From: Pseudomonadota bacterium
GTDB lineage: Bacteria; Pseudomonadota; Alphaproteobacteria; Rhodobacterales; Rhodobacteraceae
Assembly (NCBI GenBank): GCA_021813365.1
Contig: JAKALB010000001.1
Location: 1 to 64,000, forward strand
Length of the DNA: 64,000 nucleotides
Direction of reading: 5' to 3'
Shown here: positions 1-9,580 of the stretch, piece by piece
Layout: the number at the start of each line of letters is the position of its first letter
Numbering within the stretch: position 1 is the first letter of the stretch
Translations under genes and position numbers: made by a program
The notes under the pieces: model-generated
What the model saw: only the letters and a program-made list of their open reading frames with translations
Told to the model about the DNA's origin: nothing
Databases searched by the model: none

Positions 1-1
1 G

Positions 2-1993
2 GCGCTGCTGGCCGCCCATCCAGACAATCCCGAACTGGCACGTATCGCCTATCACGTGCTGATCGACCGGGCCCTGGGCAGCATCGACCCGGCGTCGGCG
101 CTGCCCTGGCTGGACAGGGCCATCGCGCTGGATCCGCAGGATTTCGACTGGCAGATGCTGAAGCTGAACCTGCTGGTCGCCGGGGGCGACAAGGCCGCGG
201 CCGTCGCGCATCTTGAAGCCATGTATGCGACCTTTCCGGGCGACAAGTCGGTCCGCGACCTGCTGATCGCCTGGTATCTGCAAGACAGGGATCTGGACGG
301 GGCCGAAGCCTTCCTGCGCCGCGTGGCCGACGACGCCGCCAGGGGCACCGGCGCGACCGCAGCGAAGCAAGCGCAGTCGGCGCGGCTGAACGTGGTGCAG
401 TTCCTGAACCAGATGCGTGGCCGAGACGCGGCCCGGGTCGAACTGGACAGGCTGATAGCCGCCGCGCCGCAGAACGCGGCCTACAAGGCCACCCGCGCCG
501 CGATGGATTTCGAATCGGGCAACAGGGATCAGGCGATCGCCGCACTGGAGGCCTTGCTGAAGAACGCACCGGAAACCGAAGAGATGCACAACATCAAGGT
601 CGGCCTGGCGCGTATGCTGGATCAGACCGGCAATTCGGCTGATGCGCGTGCCAGGGTCGAGGAAGTGCTGAAGCTCGATCCCGGCCATGTGCCGGCCCTG
701 AAGCTGAAAGCCGAGTGGCTGATCCAGGAAGACAGGCCGGGCGATGCGATCATCGCCTTGCGGACGGCGCTGGATCAGGATCCGAAGGATGCCGAGATCC
801 TGACACTGATGGGTCAGGCGCATGAACGCGACGGCGCGCGCGATCTGGCGGGCGAACGCTATGCTGCGGCGATTGATGCCTCGAACCGGGGTGTCGAAGA
901 ATCGCTGCGCTATGCAGCGTTCCTGATCCAGGACCGGCGCGAGGATTCGGCGCGGACGGTGATCGACAATGCGCTGCGGGTTCATCCCGACAACCTGCCT
1001 CTGCGCGCGGCGCGGGCCGAGGTGCTGATGGACCTGCGCGCCTGGGACAGCGCCACCCGTGCCGTAGCCGATCTGCGTGCCCTCGGGACCGGACCCGCCA
1101 TCGCCGCAGCCGACCGGCTGGGTGCGAAACTGCTGTTGCGGCAGCAGAAGATCGACGAGGCGATGCAGTATCTGGACAGCCTCACCGCAGGTGCAGATGC
1201 CGACCGCACCGCGGTGGCCAGCATCGTGCAGGCACAGATCGGGGCAGGCAAGCTGGACGAAGCCCGGCAATATGTCGACGCTCTGCTGGCTGCCGCGCCG
1301 CAGGATCCGACGCTGCGGGTGCTGAGCGCGCGCCTGTTCGCCCTGGCAGACAGGCCGGACCAGGCCGAAAGGATCTATCGCGCGCTGATCGCCGAACAGC
1401 CCGACGACCTGCGGCCGTTTCAGGCGCTCTACCGGCTGCTGGATTCAACCGGCCGGGCGGCCGAGGCGCAGGCCCTGCTGGAGGGGGCGCTGGCGAAGGC
1501 GCCGGACCACCCGGGTCTGAACCTGATGAAGGCTCGTGCGCTGGAAATGGCCAAGGACTGGGATGGCGCGATCGCCGTCTATGACAGGCTTTATGCCATG
1601 GATTCGAACAGCACGGTCGTGGCCAACAACCTGGCGAGCCTGCTGTCGGTGCATCGCGACGACGCCGCAAGCCTGGAACGCGCCTTCGACATTGCGCGAC
1701 GGCTGCGCGGGTCGAGCGAGCCGGCCTTCCTGGATACCTATGGCTGGATCGCCTATCGGCGTGGCGATCTTGCCGAGGCACTGGCCGCGCTGGAGCCCGC
1801 TGCCGCGGCGTCGCCCGATGCCGCCGATCTGCAGATTCACCTGGGGATGACCTATGCGGCGCTGCAACGGCCCGACGATGCCCGCCGGGTGCTGTCGGCT
1901 GCGCTGGCAAGGGTGGCCGCTGATGATGACGGCCCCGATGTGACCGAGGCGCGCAAGGTGCTGGCCGCTCTGCCCGCCAACCCCTTGCCCTAG
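2..1993 (+). CDS. TPR-repeat protein (PrsT-like, exosortase/EPS-associated), 5' truncated by window edge
   Basis: ORF 56..1993 stays open in frame to base 2 (ALLAAHPDNPELARIAYHVLID...); many TPR-like helical repeats; next to exosortase genes. Confidence 0.75.
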   Translation, partial: ALLAAHPDNPELARIAYHVLIDRALGSIDPASALPWLDRAIALDPQDFDWQMLKLNLLVAGGDKAAAVAHLEAMYATFPGDKSVRDLLIAWYLQDRDLDGAEAFLRRVADDAARGTGATAAKQAQSARLNVVQFLNQMRGRDAARVELDRLIAAAPQNAAYKATRAAMDFESGNRDQAIAALEALLKNAPETEEMHNIKVGLARMLDQTGNSADARARVEEVLKLDPGHVPALKLKAEWLIQEDRPGDAIIALRTALDQDPKDAEILTLMGQAHERDGARDLAGERYAAAIDASNRGVEESLRYAAFLIQDRREDSARTVIDNALRVHPDNLPLRAARAEVLMDLRAWDSATRAVADLRALGTGPAIAAADRLGAKLLLRQQKIDEAMQYLDSLTAGADADRTAVASIVQAQIGAGKLDEARQYVDALLAAAPQDPTLRVLSARLFALADRPDQAERIYRALIAEQPDDLRPFQALYRLLDSTGRAAEAQALLEGALAKAPDHPGLNLMKARALEMAKDWDGAIAVYDRLYAMDSNSTVVANNLASLLSVHRDDAASLERAFDIARRLRGSSEPAFLDTYGWIAYRRGDLAEALAALEPAAAASPDAADLQIHLGMTYAALQRPDDARRVLSAALARVAADDDGPDVTEARKVLAALPANPLP

Positions 1994-1996
1994 GGA

Positions 1997-2776
1997 TCAG
2001 CCAAAGGGCACCACGACATAGCGCGTGCCCTGGAACACGGCGCGCAGTTCCTCGCGCAGCCGGCGCTGCAGACGCGTGACAGCATTTTCGCGCTCGGTCT
2101 TGGCCGCTTCCGGACCAGAGGAAAACCGACGCTGGATCGAGCTTTCGCTCCACGCGCCAGCGTCCTGGCGGCTGAATTCCCCCTGAATCACCGGCGCAGG
2201 AACCATCTGATAGGTCACAAGATGCGGGAACAGCGGCGAATGGTGGTTGAACAGCAATTCGTCGATCGGATCCGTCACCGCGCGAGTCAGATCCAGCAGG
2301 CGCGCGGCCGCCCTGGCCGAGATGACATAGCCGCCAGTGCCGGCGTGGCGCGAATGCAGCCGGAACAGCCCGCGCCCCCGCGCCTGACCGCCGGCTGTGC
2401 GACCCAGATGCACCCGGGTCAGCAGCGTTTCCAGCTTGACCACATCGGCATCGGCCGGAATCCATCCGGGGGACAGGTAGGCCGAGATCCCGTCCGACAG
2501 CACAAGATCGTCTTCGAAAACCATGGCATGACTGTCGCCCGAGGCGACCAGGCGCTGCCAGGTCAGCCTGTGGCTTTGAAAGCAGCCGTAGGCCCCGGCA
2601 CTGATCTTCCTGCCAGTCATGCCGGGCGCGCAATGGGTTGCGGCCGCGGCAACCTCGGGTGCCAGGGCATCTAGGGCAGCGATACGTTCGAAGGAAATGC
2701 CGGCAGCTGCGAATTGTGTGGTCATGTGTTGCAGCCGATCCGGCCGACGGTCGAGATTAATGCAGAAGGTCTTCAT
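1997..2776 (-). CDS. Glycosyltransferase family 25 (LPS-type)
   Basis: MKTFCINLDRRPDRLQHM...AMVFEDDLVLSDG typical of GT25; internal Met chosen over the longer ORF start. Confidence 0.8.
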   Translation of the reverse strand: MKTFCINLDRRPDRLQHMTTQFAAAGISFERIAALDALAPEVAAAATHCAPGMTGRKISAGAYGCFQSHRLTWQRLVASGDSHAMVFEDDLVLSDGISAYLSPGWIPADADVVKLETLLTRVHLGRTAGGQARGRGLFRLHSRHAGTGGYVISARAAARLLDLTRAVTDPIDELLFNHHSPLFPHLVTYQMVPAPVIQGEFSRQDAGAWSESSIQRRFSSGPEAAKTERENAVTRLQRRLREELRAVFQGTRYVVVPFG

Positions 2777-3016
2777 CGAAATCGGTCCTTTCAGGGGGCC
2801 TAACTCGTTCAAGGCAACAGGCTCAGTCTGGCACAATCCAATCGCAGATCAGCCATGAATCGAAGCGGAAACGATAGGATGGCTTCACCGGGATTGGACC
2901 CCAATTTCATCGCAACAGGGGCCATTCCGAGGTTTTTTCTTTTCATCAGCACTTTAGCACAGTAACTTCAAGCATTGGAGTGCCCTGCGCCAGGGCCGTT
3001 AAATGAAGAGATTGAC

Positions 3017-3622
3017 ATGAGACATCTGATGATTGCCTTGCTGGGCATGCTGATGGCCGTGCTTCCCGCTGCCGCGCAGGATGCCTATCGGATCAAGCCC
3101 GGCGACACCTTGCGCATCGAGGTCGTCGAGGACACCAGCCTGAACCGCTCGGTCCTGGTGGCGCCCGATGGCCGGATCACCCTGCCGCTGGCCGGCGCGG
3201 TCAAGGTTAGCGGGTCGAGCGTGGATCAGGTCCAGGCGGATCTGGTGGCCAAGCTGTCGCCCAATTTTGCGGCGGCGCCGACGGTCTATGTCGCGATCGA
3301 GGGTCTTGCCGCCAAGCCGGCGGGCGATGGCAGCGGCGCCGGCGGAACGGTCGACGTCTATGTGATCGGCCAGGCCACCAAGCCCGGCAAATACTCGGTC
3401 AAGCGCGGGACGACGATCCTGCAATTCCTGGCCGAAATCGGCGGCTTTACCGATTTCGCGGCCACGAAACGCATTCAGCTGCACCGGATCGATGCCTCGG
3501 GCAAGGAAACGGTCTACACGCTGAACTTCGATGCGGTCGCCAATGGCGCAACGGGAACCTTGACGGGAACCGTGGCAAAGGGTGATGTGTTCATCATCCC
3601 GCCGCGGCGCCTGTTCGAGTAG
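3017..3622 (+). CDS. Polysaccharide export protein (Wza/PES + SLBB type)
   Basis: MRHLMIALLGMLMAVLPAAAQDAYRIKPGDTLRIEV...VYVIGQATKPGKYSV; signal peptide then PES motif. Confidence 0.85.
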   Translation: MRHLMIALLGMLMAVLPAAAQDAYRIKPGDTLRIEVVEDTSLNRSVLVAPDGRITLPLAGAVKVSGSSVDQVQADLVAKLSPNFAAAPTVYVAIEGLAAKPAGDGSGAGGTVDVYVIGQATKPGKYSVKRGTTILQFLAEIGGFTDFAATKRIQLHRIDASGKETVYTLNFDAVANGATGTLTGTVAKGDVFIIPPRRLFE

Positions 3623-3628
3623 GCCTGA

Positions 3629-4858
3629 ATGCAACTGAACACCATCTGTCGCGTCACCCTGGTCAGCAGCCTCGTTTCCCTGGTGTCGGCATGGGCCGCC
3701 CAGGCCCAGGATCAGGGTGGCACAAGCACGGTGTTCACCTTTTCGGAAACGGCCGACACGGTGTCGAATCCCGGCCTGGTGGTCGGCGGATCCGCCACCG
3801 CATCCTCGCTGACGACGGCGCTGGGATTTCGTCTGTCCTCCGGAACTTCCGCCGAGTCGCTGGAGCTGAACGGCGGCGTTGGTCTGGTGCTGACCGATCA
3901 GGGCGGCACGGTCGACACGCAGCTCACCACGCCCAATATCGGTCTGTCCTGGGGTCGCACCGCGCAGAACTCGGCGATGTCGGTGAATCTGGGTTATTCG
4001 CGCGACCGGATCGAGACGATGCAGTCGCTCGATTCGTTCATCAACGACGATGGCGAACTGGAGGTGCCGACCAATCCGGACGCCTTGGTGGGCATCGGCA
4101 CGAAGCAGGACATCAGCGCCGGCGCCCGGTTGGAATTGGGCAAGGCCGGGCCATTTGGCGTGACCTTTTCAGCCGATTACGCAAAGACGGACTATTTCGA
4201 CACCAGCACCAGCACGGGCCTGCTGGATAGCGAATCCTACAGCTTTGGCGTCAGCGGTCGGTATACGGTGACGCCGCTGATCGCGCTGTCGCTGGGTGTC
4301 GCCCGCAATCACAGCTGGACCGAAGGTGACACCGGCGATCCTGATTCGGTCGACGTGACGCTGGGTGCGGATTATCGCGTCTCGCCGGTGCTGAGCCTGG
4401 GCCTGAGTGTCAGCCATTCGCTGACCGATCAATCGAATTCGGCCGGACTGTCGGGGATCTACACGTTGCAGGCCGGGCAATTGTCGGTCTCGGTGACGAA
4501 TGACGCGCAGACATTGGTGTGGAGCCAGAAGACCCCGACCGGCGAAGTGACCGCACGCGCCGAGCACGGGCCGGCGGATGGGGGAACGGGCACGGTCAGC
4601 CTGCTGGGTCTGGGCTATAGCCAGGCGATCAACGACATTTCCGGCATGGGGGTTGGCCTGTTCCGGACGCAGGAGAGCGGCACCGGGTCAGACGTCGCGG
4701 CAACCGAGATGGTGCTCAGCTATAACCACGGCCTGACGCAGGACTGGGGGCTGAATCTGGGCGTGAATTATCGCCTGCGGGATGAAGCAACCGTGGGCAG
4801 TTCCGATTCTGCCGGTCTGTTCGTGACGGTCAGCCGCGACTTCAGCTTTGGCCGCTAG
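3629..4858 (+). CDS. Outer-membrane beta-barrel protein (exosortase/EPS-associated)
   Basis: Signal peptide ending in AQA; repeated alternating amphipathic strands; terminal aromatic-containing strand SRDFSFGR. Confidence 0.7.
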   Translation: MQLNTICRVTLVSSLVSLVSAWAAQAQDQGGTSTVFTFSETADTVSNPGLVVGGSATASSLTTALGFRLSSGTSAESLELNGGVGLVLTDQGGTVDTQLTTPNIGLSWGRTAQNSAMSVNLGYSRDRIETMQSLDSFINDDGELEVPTNPDALVGIGTKQDISAGARLELGKAGPFGVTFSADYAKTDYFDTSTSTGLLDSESYSFGVSGRYTVTPLIALSLGVARNHSWTEGDTGDPDSVDVTLGADYRVSPVLSLGLSVSHSLTDQSNSAGLSGIYTLQAGQLSVSVTNDAQTLVWSQKTPTGEVTARAEHGPADGGTGTVSLLGLGYSQAINDISGMGVGLFRTQESGTGSDVAATEMVLSYNHGLTQDWGLNLGVNYRLRDEATVGSSDSAGLFVTVSRDFSFGR

Positions 4859-4995
4859 GCCGGGGCCTGGCCGGGTTTGCGTGGGCAGAGTTTCCATGGC
4901 CGGTTCGGGCGTGGCCACGGCCGGTGCAAACAGGTAATCTGGGTGCCGGCCTGCCCCGCCATGCGGTGGCGGGGCGACAGGATCGGGGCGATTGC

Positions 4996-6591
4996 ATGTC
5001 CATTCTGGAATCCAGGATGACGCCGGTGACGGGCCGCGTATCGCGGCCTGGGCTGATGTGGGTCTTGCTGCTGCTGGCCAGCGGCCTGCCGGTCTACTGG
5101 ATCGGCCTGAAATCGCTGGTCAGCGCCTGGTCAACCGCCGAATACAGCTATGGCCCGCTGATCCCGGCGATCTCGCTGTATCTGTTCCTGCGTGAATTGC
5201 GCAGATCGCCGCCGGCCCCTGCGGGCAGCCCCGCAGACCGGCGCCCGGGCATCGCGCTGTTGCTGTTCGCGCTGGTCTTCGGCATCTTCGGCAACCTGGT
5301 GCAGATCCCCGACCTGGTGACCTACGGCCTGATCTTCTGGGTCGGCGGGCTGATGCTGATCGGGCTCGGCTGGGCGCAGGGGCGGCACCATTTCCTGCCG
5401 GTGGTGCATCTGATCTTCATGCTGCCGCTGCCACAGTTCATCTACTGGAAGCTGTCGATCTTCCTGCAGGGCGTGTCGTCGCAACTGGGCGTTTTGTTCC
5501 TGTCGCAGTTGGGTGTGCCGGTGCACCTGGAAGGCAATGTGATCGATCTGGGCGTCTATCAGTTGCAGGTGGCCGAGGCCTGTTCGGGCCTGCGCTACCT
5601 GTTCCCGATCCTGTCGTTTTCCTATCTGTTTGCGATCCTGTATCGCGGACCATTCTGGCACAAGCTCGTGCTGCTGCTGGCTGCCGCACCCCTGACCGTG
5701 CTGATGAACTCGGTCCGGATCGGGGGGATCGGGCTGATGGTCAACAGCTATGGCATCAGCCAGGCTGAGGGCTTCCTGCACTTCTTTGAAGGCTGGGTGG
5801 TGTTCCTGATCTGCGTGGCGATCCTGTTCCTGATGGCCATGGGGCTACAGCGCCTGACGGCCGAGCCCAAGCCGTTTTCCGAAACCATCGACCTGGATTT
5901 TTCGGGCTTCGGCCCGCAACTGGCCCGCATCTTGTCGATCGGCAACGCACGCGGGCTGATGGTGGCGGCACTGATGTCGCTGACGGTCACCGGCATCTTC
6001 CTGCTTACCCCGGCGACACAGACCATCGCCCCCGACCGCGACCCCTTTGCCCTGTTCCCGCGCCAGTTGGACCGCTGGTCTGGCACCGCAGAGACCCTGA
6101 CGCCCGATGTCGAACAGGTGCTGAAGGCCGACGACTATGTGAACCTGACCTATTATGCCCGCGACACGGGCGAAGTGGTCAACTTCTTTTCGGCCTATTA
6201 CGTCAAGCAGACCGAGGGCTCCGGGATTCACTCGCCCGAGGTTTGCCTGCCCACCGGCGGCTGGGAGGTCTCAACCATCACCCAGCAACCGGTCGACATG
6301 ACGGCCGCGGGCTTTGGCACCTTTCGGGTGAACCGGGCGATCATCCAGAACGGGGTGACGCGCCAGCTGGTCTATTACTGGTTCGAACAGCGCGGGCGGC
6401 ATATGACCAGCGATTACGCGGCCAAGGCCAGTGTCGTCTGGGACAGCCTGACACGCGGGCGCAGCGATGGCGCGCTGGTGCGGTTCGTGACGCCCCTGTT
6501 GCCGCAAGAGCCCGAGGCGGTGGCGGATGCGCGAATGCAGCAGGTCATGGCACTGGTGCTGGGCCGCCTGCCGCGTTTTCTGCCGGAGTGA
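4996..6591 (+). CDS. xrtD: Exosortase with C-terminal EpsI domain (XrtD / VPLPA-CTERM type)
   Basis: Multi-TM; exosortase motifs EACSGLRYLFP (Cys codon 5581), NSVRIGGIGLM (Arg 5716), GFLHFFEGW (His 5779); fused EpsI-like domain with GSGIHSPEVCLPTGGW. Confidence 0.85.
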   Translation: MSILESRMTPVTGRVSRPGLMWVLLLLASGLPVYWIGLKSLVSAWSTAEYSYGPLIPAISLYLFLRELRRSPPAPAGSPADRRPGIALLLFALVFGIFGNLVQIPDLVTYGLIFWVGGLMLIGLGWAQGRHHFLPVVHLIFMLPLPQFIYWKLSIFLQGVSSQLGVLFLSQLGVPVHLEGNVIDLGVYQLQVAEACSGLRYLFPILSFSYLFAILYRGPFWHKLVLLLAAAPLTVLMNSVRIGGIGLMVNSYGISQAEGFLHFFEGWVVFLICVAILFLMAMGLQRLTAEPKPFSETIDLDFSGFGPQLARILSIGNARGLMVAALMSLTVTGIFLLTPATQTIAPDRDPFALFPRQLDRWSGTAETLTPDVEQVLKADDYVNLTYYARDTGEVVNFFSAYYVKQTEGSGIHSPEVCLPTGGWEVSTITQQPVDMTAAGFGTFRVNRAIIQNGVTRQLVYYWFEQRGRHMTSDYAAKASVVWDSLTRGRSDGALVRFVTPLLPQEPEAVADARMQQVMALVLGRLPRFLPE

Positions 6592-6619
6592 ACGTGCCCG
6601 GGTGCCGGCGGCGGCCGGG

Positions 6620-7834
6620 TCACGCCATCTTGGCAAAGATCCGGTCGTAAGCCGCCAGCAACTGCGGCACCGAATGATCCCAGGACAGCCGCTCGACCAC
6701 GCGCCTGCGCCCGGCCTTGCCCATGGCGCGGCCCGCGTCGGGATGGTCGATCAGCCAGGCGATCTTGTCGGCAAAATCGATGGGATCATTGGGCTTGGCA
6801 TAGAGCGACGCATCTTCGGCCGAGGCTCTGCCTTCCTTGAGATCGAACTGCACCGCCGGCTTTTCCAGGGTCATGTATTCCATGATCTTGTTCATGGTGG
6901 ATATGTCGTTCATCGCGTTTTTCGGGTCTGGCGACACGCCGATATCCGCGGTGTTCAGCACGGCCAGCAGGTCATCCCCATACAGCGCCCCGGTGAAGGT
7001 GAACCAGGCATCCAGGCCCCTTCGCGCCACATCGGCCTGCACCTCGGGCACCTGCGGGCCAAAGCCCACGATGGCAAAATGGATGTCGCGATAGCCCCTG
7101 GAGTTGATCAAATGGTCGGCGGCGGCCACCAGCAGATCCATCCCTTCCTGCTGCCCGATCACGCCGACATAGCCGATCAGGGTCTTGGCACCCTTCTTCC
7201 AGTGCGGCACCGGCGGACGAATCTCGAACTTTTCGATCCTTGGGGCAGACCTTACGATGAAAACATCCTGCGGTTTCATCCTGCCCCGGCAGACGGCGAT
7301 GGCGCGGAAGCTTTCGTTGGTTGCGATCGACACCGACGCGGTGGCAAAGGTCATCCGCTCCCACAACAGCATGATCCAGTACAGGATACCCTTCTTGCCG
7401 AACTTGGCCTCGAACAGTTCCGGGCAGACGTCGTGGTGATCGAACAGATACCGAACGCCCCAGGGCCGATACCACAGCGCCAGAACGAAGATCAGGTCGG
7501 GCGGGTTGCAGCCCTGGATCACCTGAAAACCGCGCTCGCGCCAGACCACACGGGCCAGGCGGAACCAGTGCCACAGCGAATGCAGATATTCCCTGGCATA
7601 GGCAACGGCGCCGGAATGTGCCTCGGCCGGGGCGGGATAGCGATAGATGTGCACGCCGTCGATTTCCTCGTAGGGCTTGTCCCAGCCCCGCCCGGTCGGG
7701 CAGATCACGCTGACCTGATAGCCCTGATCCGTCAGGGCCGAGGCCTCCAGCCAGACCCGGCGGTCCAGCGGCACGGGCAGATTTTCAACCACGATCAGGA
7801 CTTTGCGTCCGTTCCTGGCAACAGCACGGGTCAT
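6620..7834 (-). CDS. Glycosyltransferase family 4
   Basis: RKVLIVVENLPVPLDRRVWLEASAL...GYVGVIGQQEGMDLL; GT4 architecture. Confidence 0.85.
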   Translation of the reverse strand: MTRAVARNGRKVLIVVENLPVPLDRRVWLEASALTDQGYQVSVICPTGRGWDKPYEEIDGVHIYRYPAPAEAHSGAVAYAREYLHSLWHWFRLARVVWRERGFQVIQGCNPPDLIFVLALWYRPWGVRYLFDHHDVCPELFEAKFGKKGILYWIMLLWERMTFATASVSIATNESFRAIAVCRGRMKPQDVFIVRSAPRIEKFEIRPPVPHWKKGAKTLIGYVGVIGQQEGMDLLVAAADHLINSRGYRDIHFAIVGFGPQVPEVQADVARRGLDAWFTFTGALYGDDLLAVLNTADIGVSPDPKNAMNDISTMNKIMEYMTLEKPAVQFDLKEGRASAEDASLYAKPNDPIDFADKIAWLIDHPDAGRAMGKAGRRRVVERLSWDHSVPQLLAAYDRIFAKMA

Positions 7835-7934
7835 GAAAACTTTCGCACTCCGGTCCTGGCGAGCAGTGCAGATCCTGGAAATCCGTCAATTCTATCGCCT
7901 GACCTTGCCAGTCCGGGCGCGGAAAGGAAAGACC

Positions 7935-7956
7935 CGTGCTGCCGCGCGGCAGCACG
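7935..7956 (-). terminator. Probable intrinsic terminator downstream of tRNA-Thr
   Basis: 22-nt perfect palindrome CGTGCTGCCGCGCGGCAGCACG followed on the minus strand by ggtctttccttt. Confidence 0.5.
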
Positions 7957-8002
7957 CTTCGGTCCGGGTTTTCGGGGAATTTTCACTCTCGACTGCGAGA
8001 AG

Positions 8003-8078
8003 TGGTGCCGGTGAAGGGACTCGAACCCCCGACCCCATCATTACGAATGACGTGCTCTACCAGCTGAGCTACACCGGC
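8003..8078 (-). tRNA. tRNA-Thr (anticodon CGT), CCA encoded
   Basis: Reverse complement GCCGGTGTAGCTCAGCTGGTAGAGCACGTCATTCGTAATGATGGGGTCGGGGGTTCGAGTCCCTTCACCGGCACCA folds as a cloverleaf with loop TTCGTAA. Confidence 0.95.
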
Positions 8079-8122
8079 CTGGTGGCCGGCCTCTTAACAT
8101 CGCTCACCGGCCGTGTGTAGCC

Positions 8123-9574
8123 CTAATTTGCGCGCCGGGCGATGGCTTCGATGTCGATGGGCGGGGGCTCGTCGGGGGCGGGCGCAGGACGCGGACCCGA
8201 GGCGACCAGCAGCGGCAGGATTTCGGCGCCAGTGGACGAAGGGCCCGCGTTTTCCGGCGGTTCGCGCCAGCTGAGCGTATCGAAGCCGTTGCAGTTGGGG
8301 CAGATCGGCGTCCATTCCGAATGCACGGCATGGCATTGGTCGCAGCACCATTGCTTGCCGCGCGGCGCGGTCAGCGCCTTGGCCAGCCAGCCGCGCACAA
8401 CGGCGTCGTCGGAGCCTTCGCCACGTTCGACCGCCGCCATGATGGCCAGGGCGCGCTGCGTCGGGTGTCTGGTCGGCAGATCGCCCAGCGCCCGGCGGGC
8501 GGCGGGAAAATCCTCGGCCGCGATGCACAGCTCGGCCTGAAGCAGGCGCGATTCTTCGGATTCGGGATGGATGGCGGTCAGGGTGCGAAACCGGGCCAGG
8601 CGGGCCGCGGGCGTTTCGTCCGGCTCGATTTCGGCAAAGGCCGCGGCCAGGTCGGGATGCGGCTGCGCTTCCCAGGCCTTGCGCAGCACCCGGGTTGCCG
8701 TCTTCTTGTCGCCCTTTTCGATCAGGCTCCGGGCTGCCATGGCTGCTGCGGGAATCAGGTCGGGCGAGGCCCTGTTGGCCGCAATCGCCGCTTCGCGCGC
8801 CTCGGGCGTGGCAGATTCGTCGATCAGGGTCTTGGCCTCCTGCAGGGCCAGGATCGCATCGCGGCGCTTCCAGACATCGCGCGGCAGCGCGCCCGACCGG
8901 GCCTGGGCACTCAGGGTTTCGCGCGCGCCCTTCCAGTCGGCGCTTTCGGATTGCAGTTTCAGCAGGATATCCTGGGCCTCGCCATGCCTGGGCTTCAGCG
9001 CAAAGGCCTTTTCGGCCAGCTTCAGCGCGGTGGCGGTATCGCCTTCGGCCAGCTTTTGCCGCAACAGGCCACGGATACCGACGAATCGGGTTTCTTCATT
9101 GCCTAGCAGGGCTTTCCAGGCTTCGGCCGCACGCCTGGTGTCACCCGCCGCTTCGGCGGCCTGGGCCAGCAGCAGCGCGGTCACCTCGGGCCGGTCCAGA
9201 AGCTTTTCCGCTCGTTGCGCCTTGATCAGGGCCAAGCGGCCCTCGCCCGAGGCAAGGGCAATCAGGCTTTGCGACAGCGCATCGAAACCGCGCCGTTCGC
9301 GGTCACGGTCGAAATACCGGCTGATGGCAGTTTCATCGCCGTTGAGGAAATGGAACGTGGCCAGCAGAAGGCCCAGGATTTTCAGCACGATCCACAGCGC
9401 CAGCAGCAGGATCACCACGGCGATCACCGTTTGCAGCGGGCCCAGGGTGAATTCCCAGCCGCCGAGCGACAGTCGCAGCGCGCCCTGCGTCTCCATCAGC
9501 CAACTGGCGCCAAGGGCCAGCGCCGCGACGATGACCACGAAGGCCAGGATCTTCAGCAGCGACCACAGCATCAT
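8123..9574 (-). CDS. HemY N-terminal/TPR membrane protein with C-terminal zinc ribbon (Orf52-like)
   Basis: Two N-terminal TM helices, TPR-like middle, C-terminal CCDQCHAVHSEWTPICPNCNGFDTLSW; next to Mic60-like and hemD genes. Confidence 0.8.
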   Translation of the reverse strand: MMLWSLLKILAFVVIVAALALGASWLMETQGALRLSLGGWEFTLGPLQTVIAVVILLLALWIVLKILGLLLATFHFLNGDETAISRYFDRDRERRGFDALSQSLIALASGEGRLALIKAQRAEKLLDRPEVTALLLAQAAEAAGDTRRAAEAWKALLGNEETRFVGIRGLLRQKLAEGDTATALKLAEKAFALKPRHGEAQDILLKLQSESADWKGARETLSAQARSGALPRDVWKRRDAILALQEAKTLIDESATPEAREAAIAANRASPDLIPAAAMAARSLIEKGDKKTATRVLRKAWEAQPHPDLAAAFAEIEPDETPAARLARFRTLTAIHPESEESRLLQAELCIAAEDFPAARRALGDLPTRHPTQRALAIMAAVERGEGSDDAVVRGWLAKALTAPRGKQWCCDQCHAVHSEWTPICPNCNGFDTLSWREPPENAGPSSTGAEILPLLVASGPRPAPAPDEPPPIDIEAIARRAN

Positions 9575-9580
9575 CGCCCC

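Noticed and set aside
2940-2965. CIRCE-like 'cagcactttagcacag' upstream of the Wza-like gene
   Set aside because: Contains TTAGCAC but lacks the inverted GAGTGCTAA half with 9-bp spacing.
6527-8014. Plus-strand 495-aa ORF
   Set aside because: Antisense to the GT4 gene; same shadow-frame composition. Similar ORFs at 14752-16188, 16586-18091, 53556-54962 and 1182-2633 rejected for the same reason.
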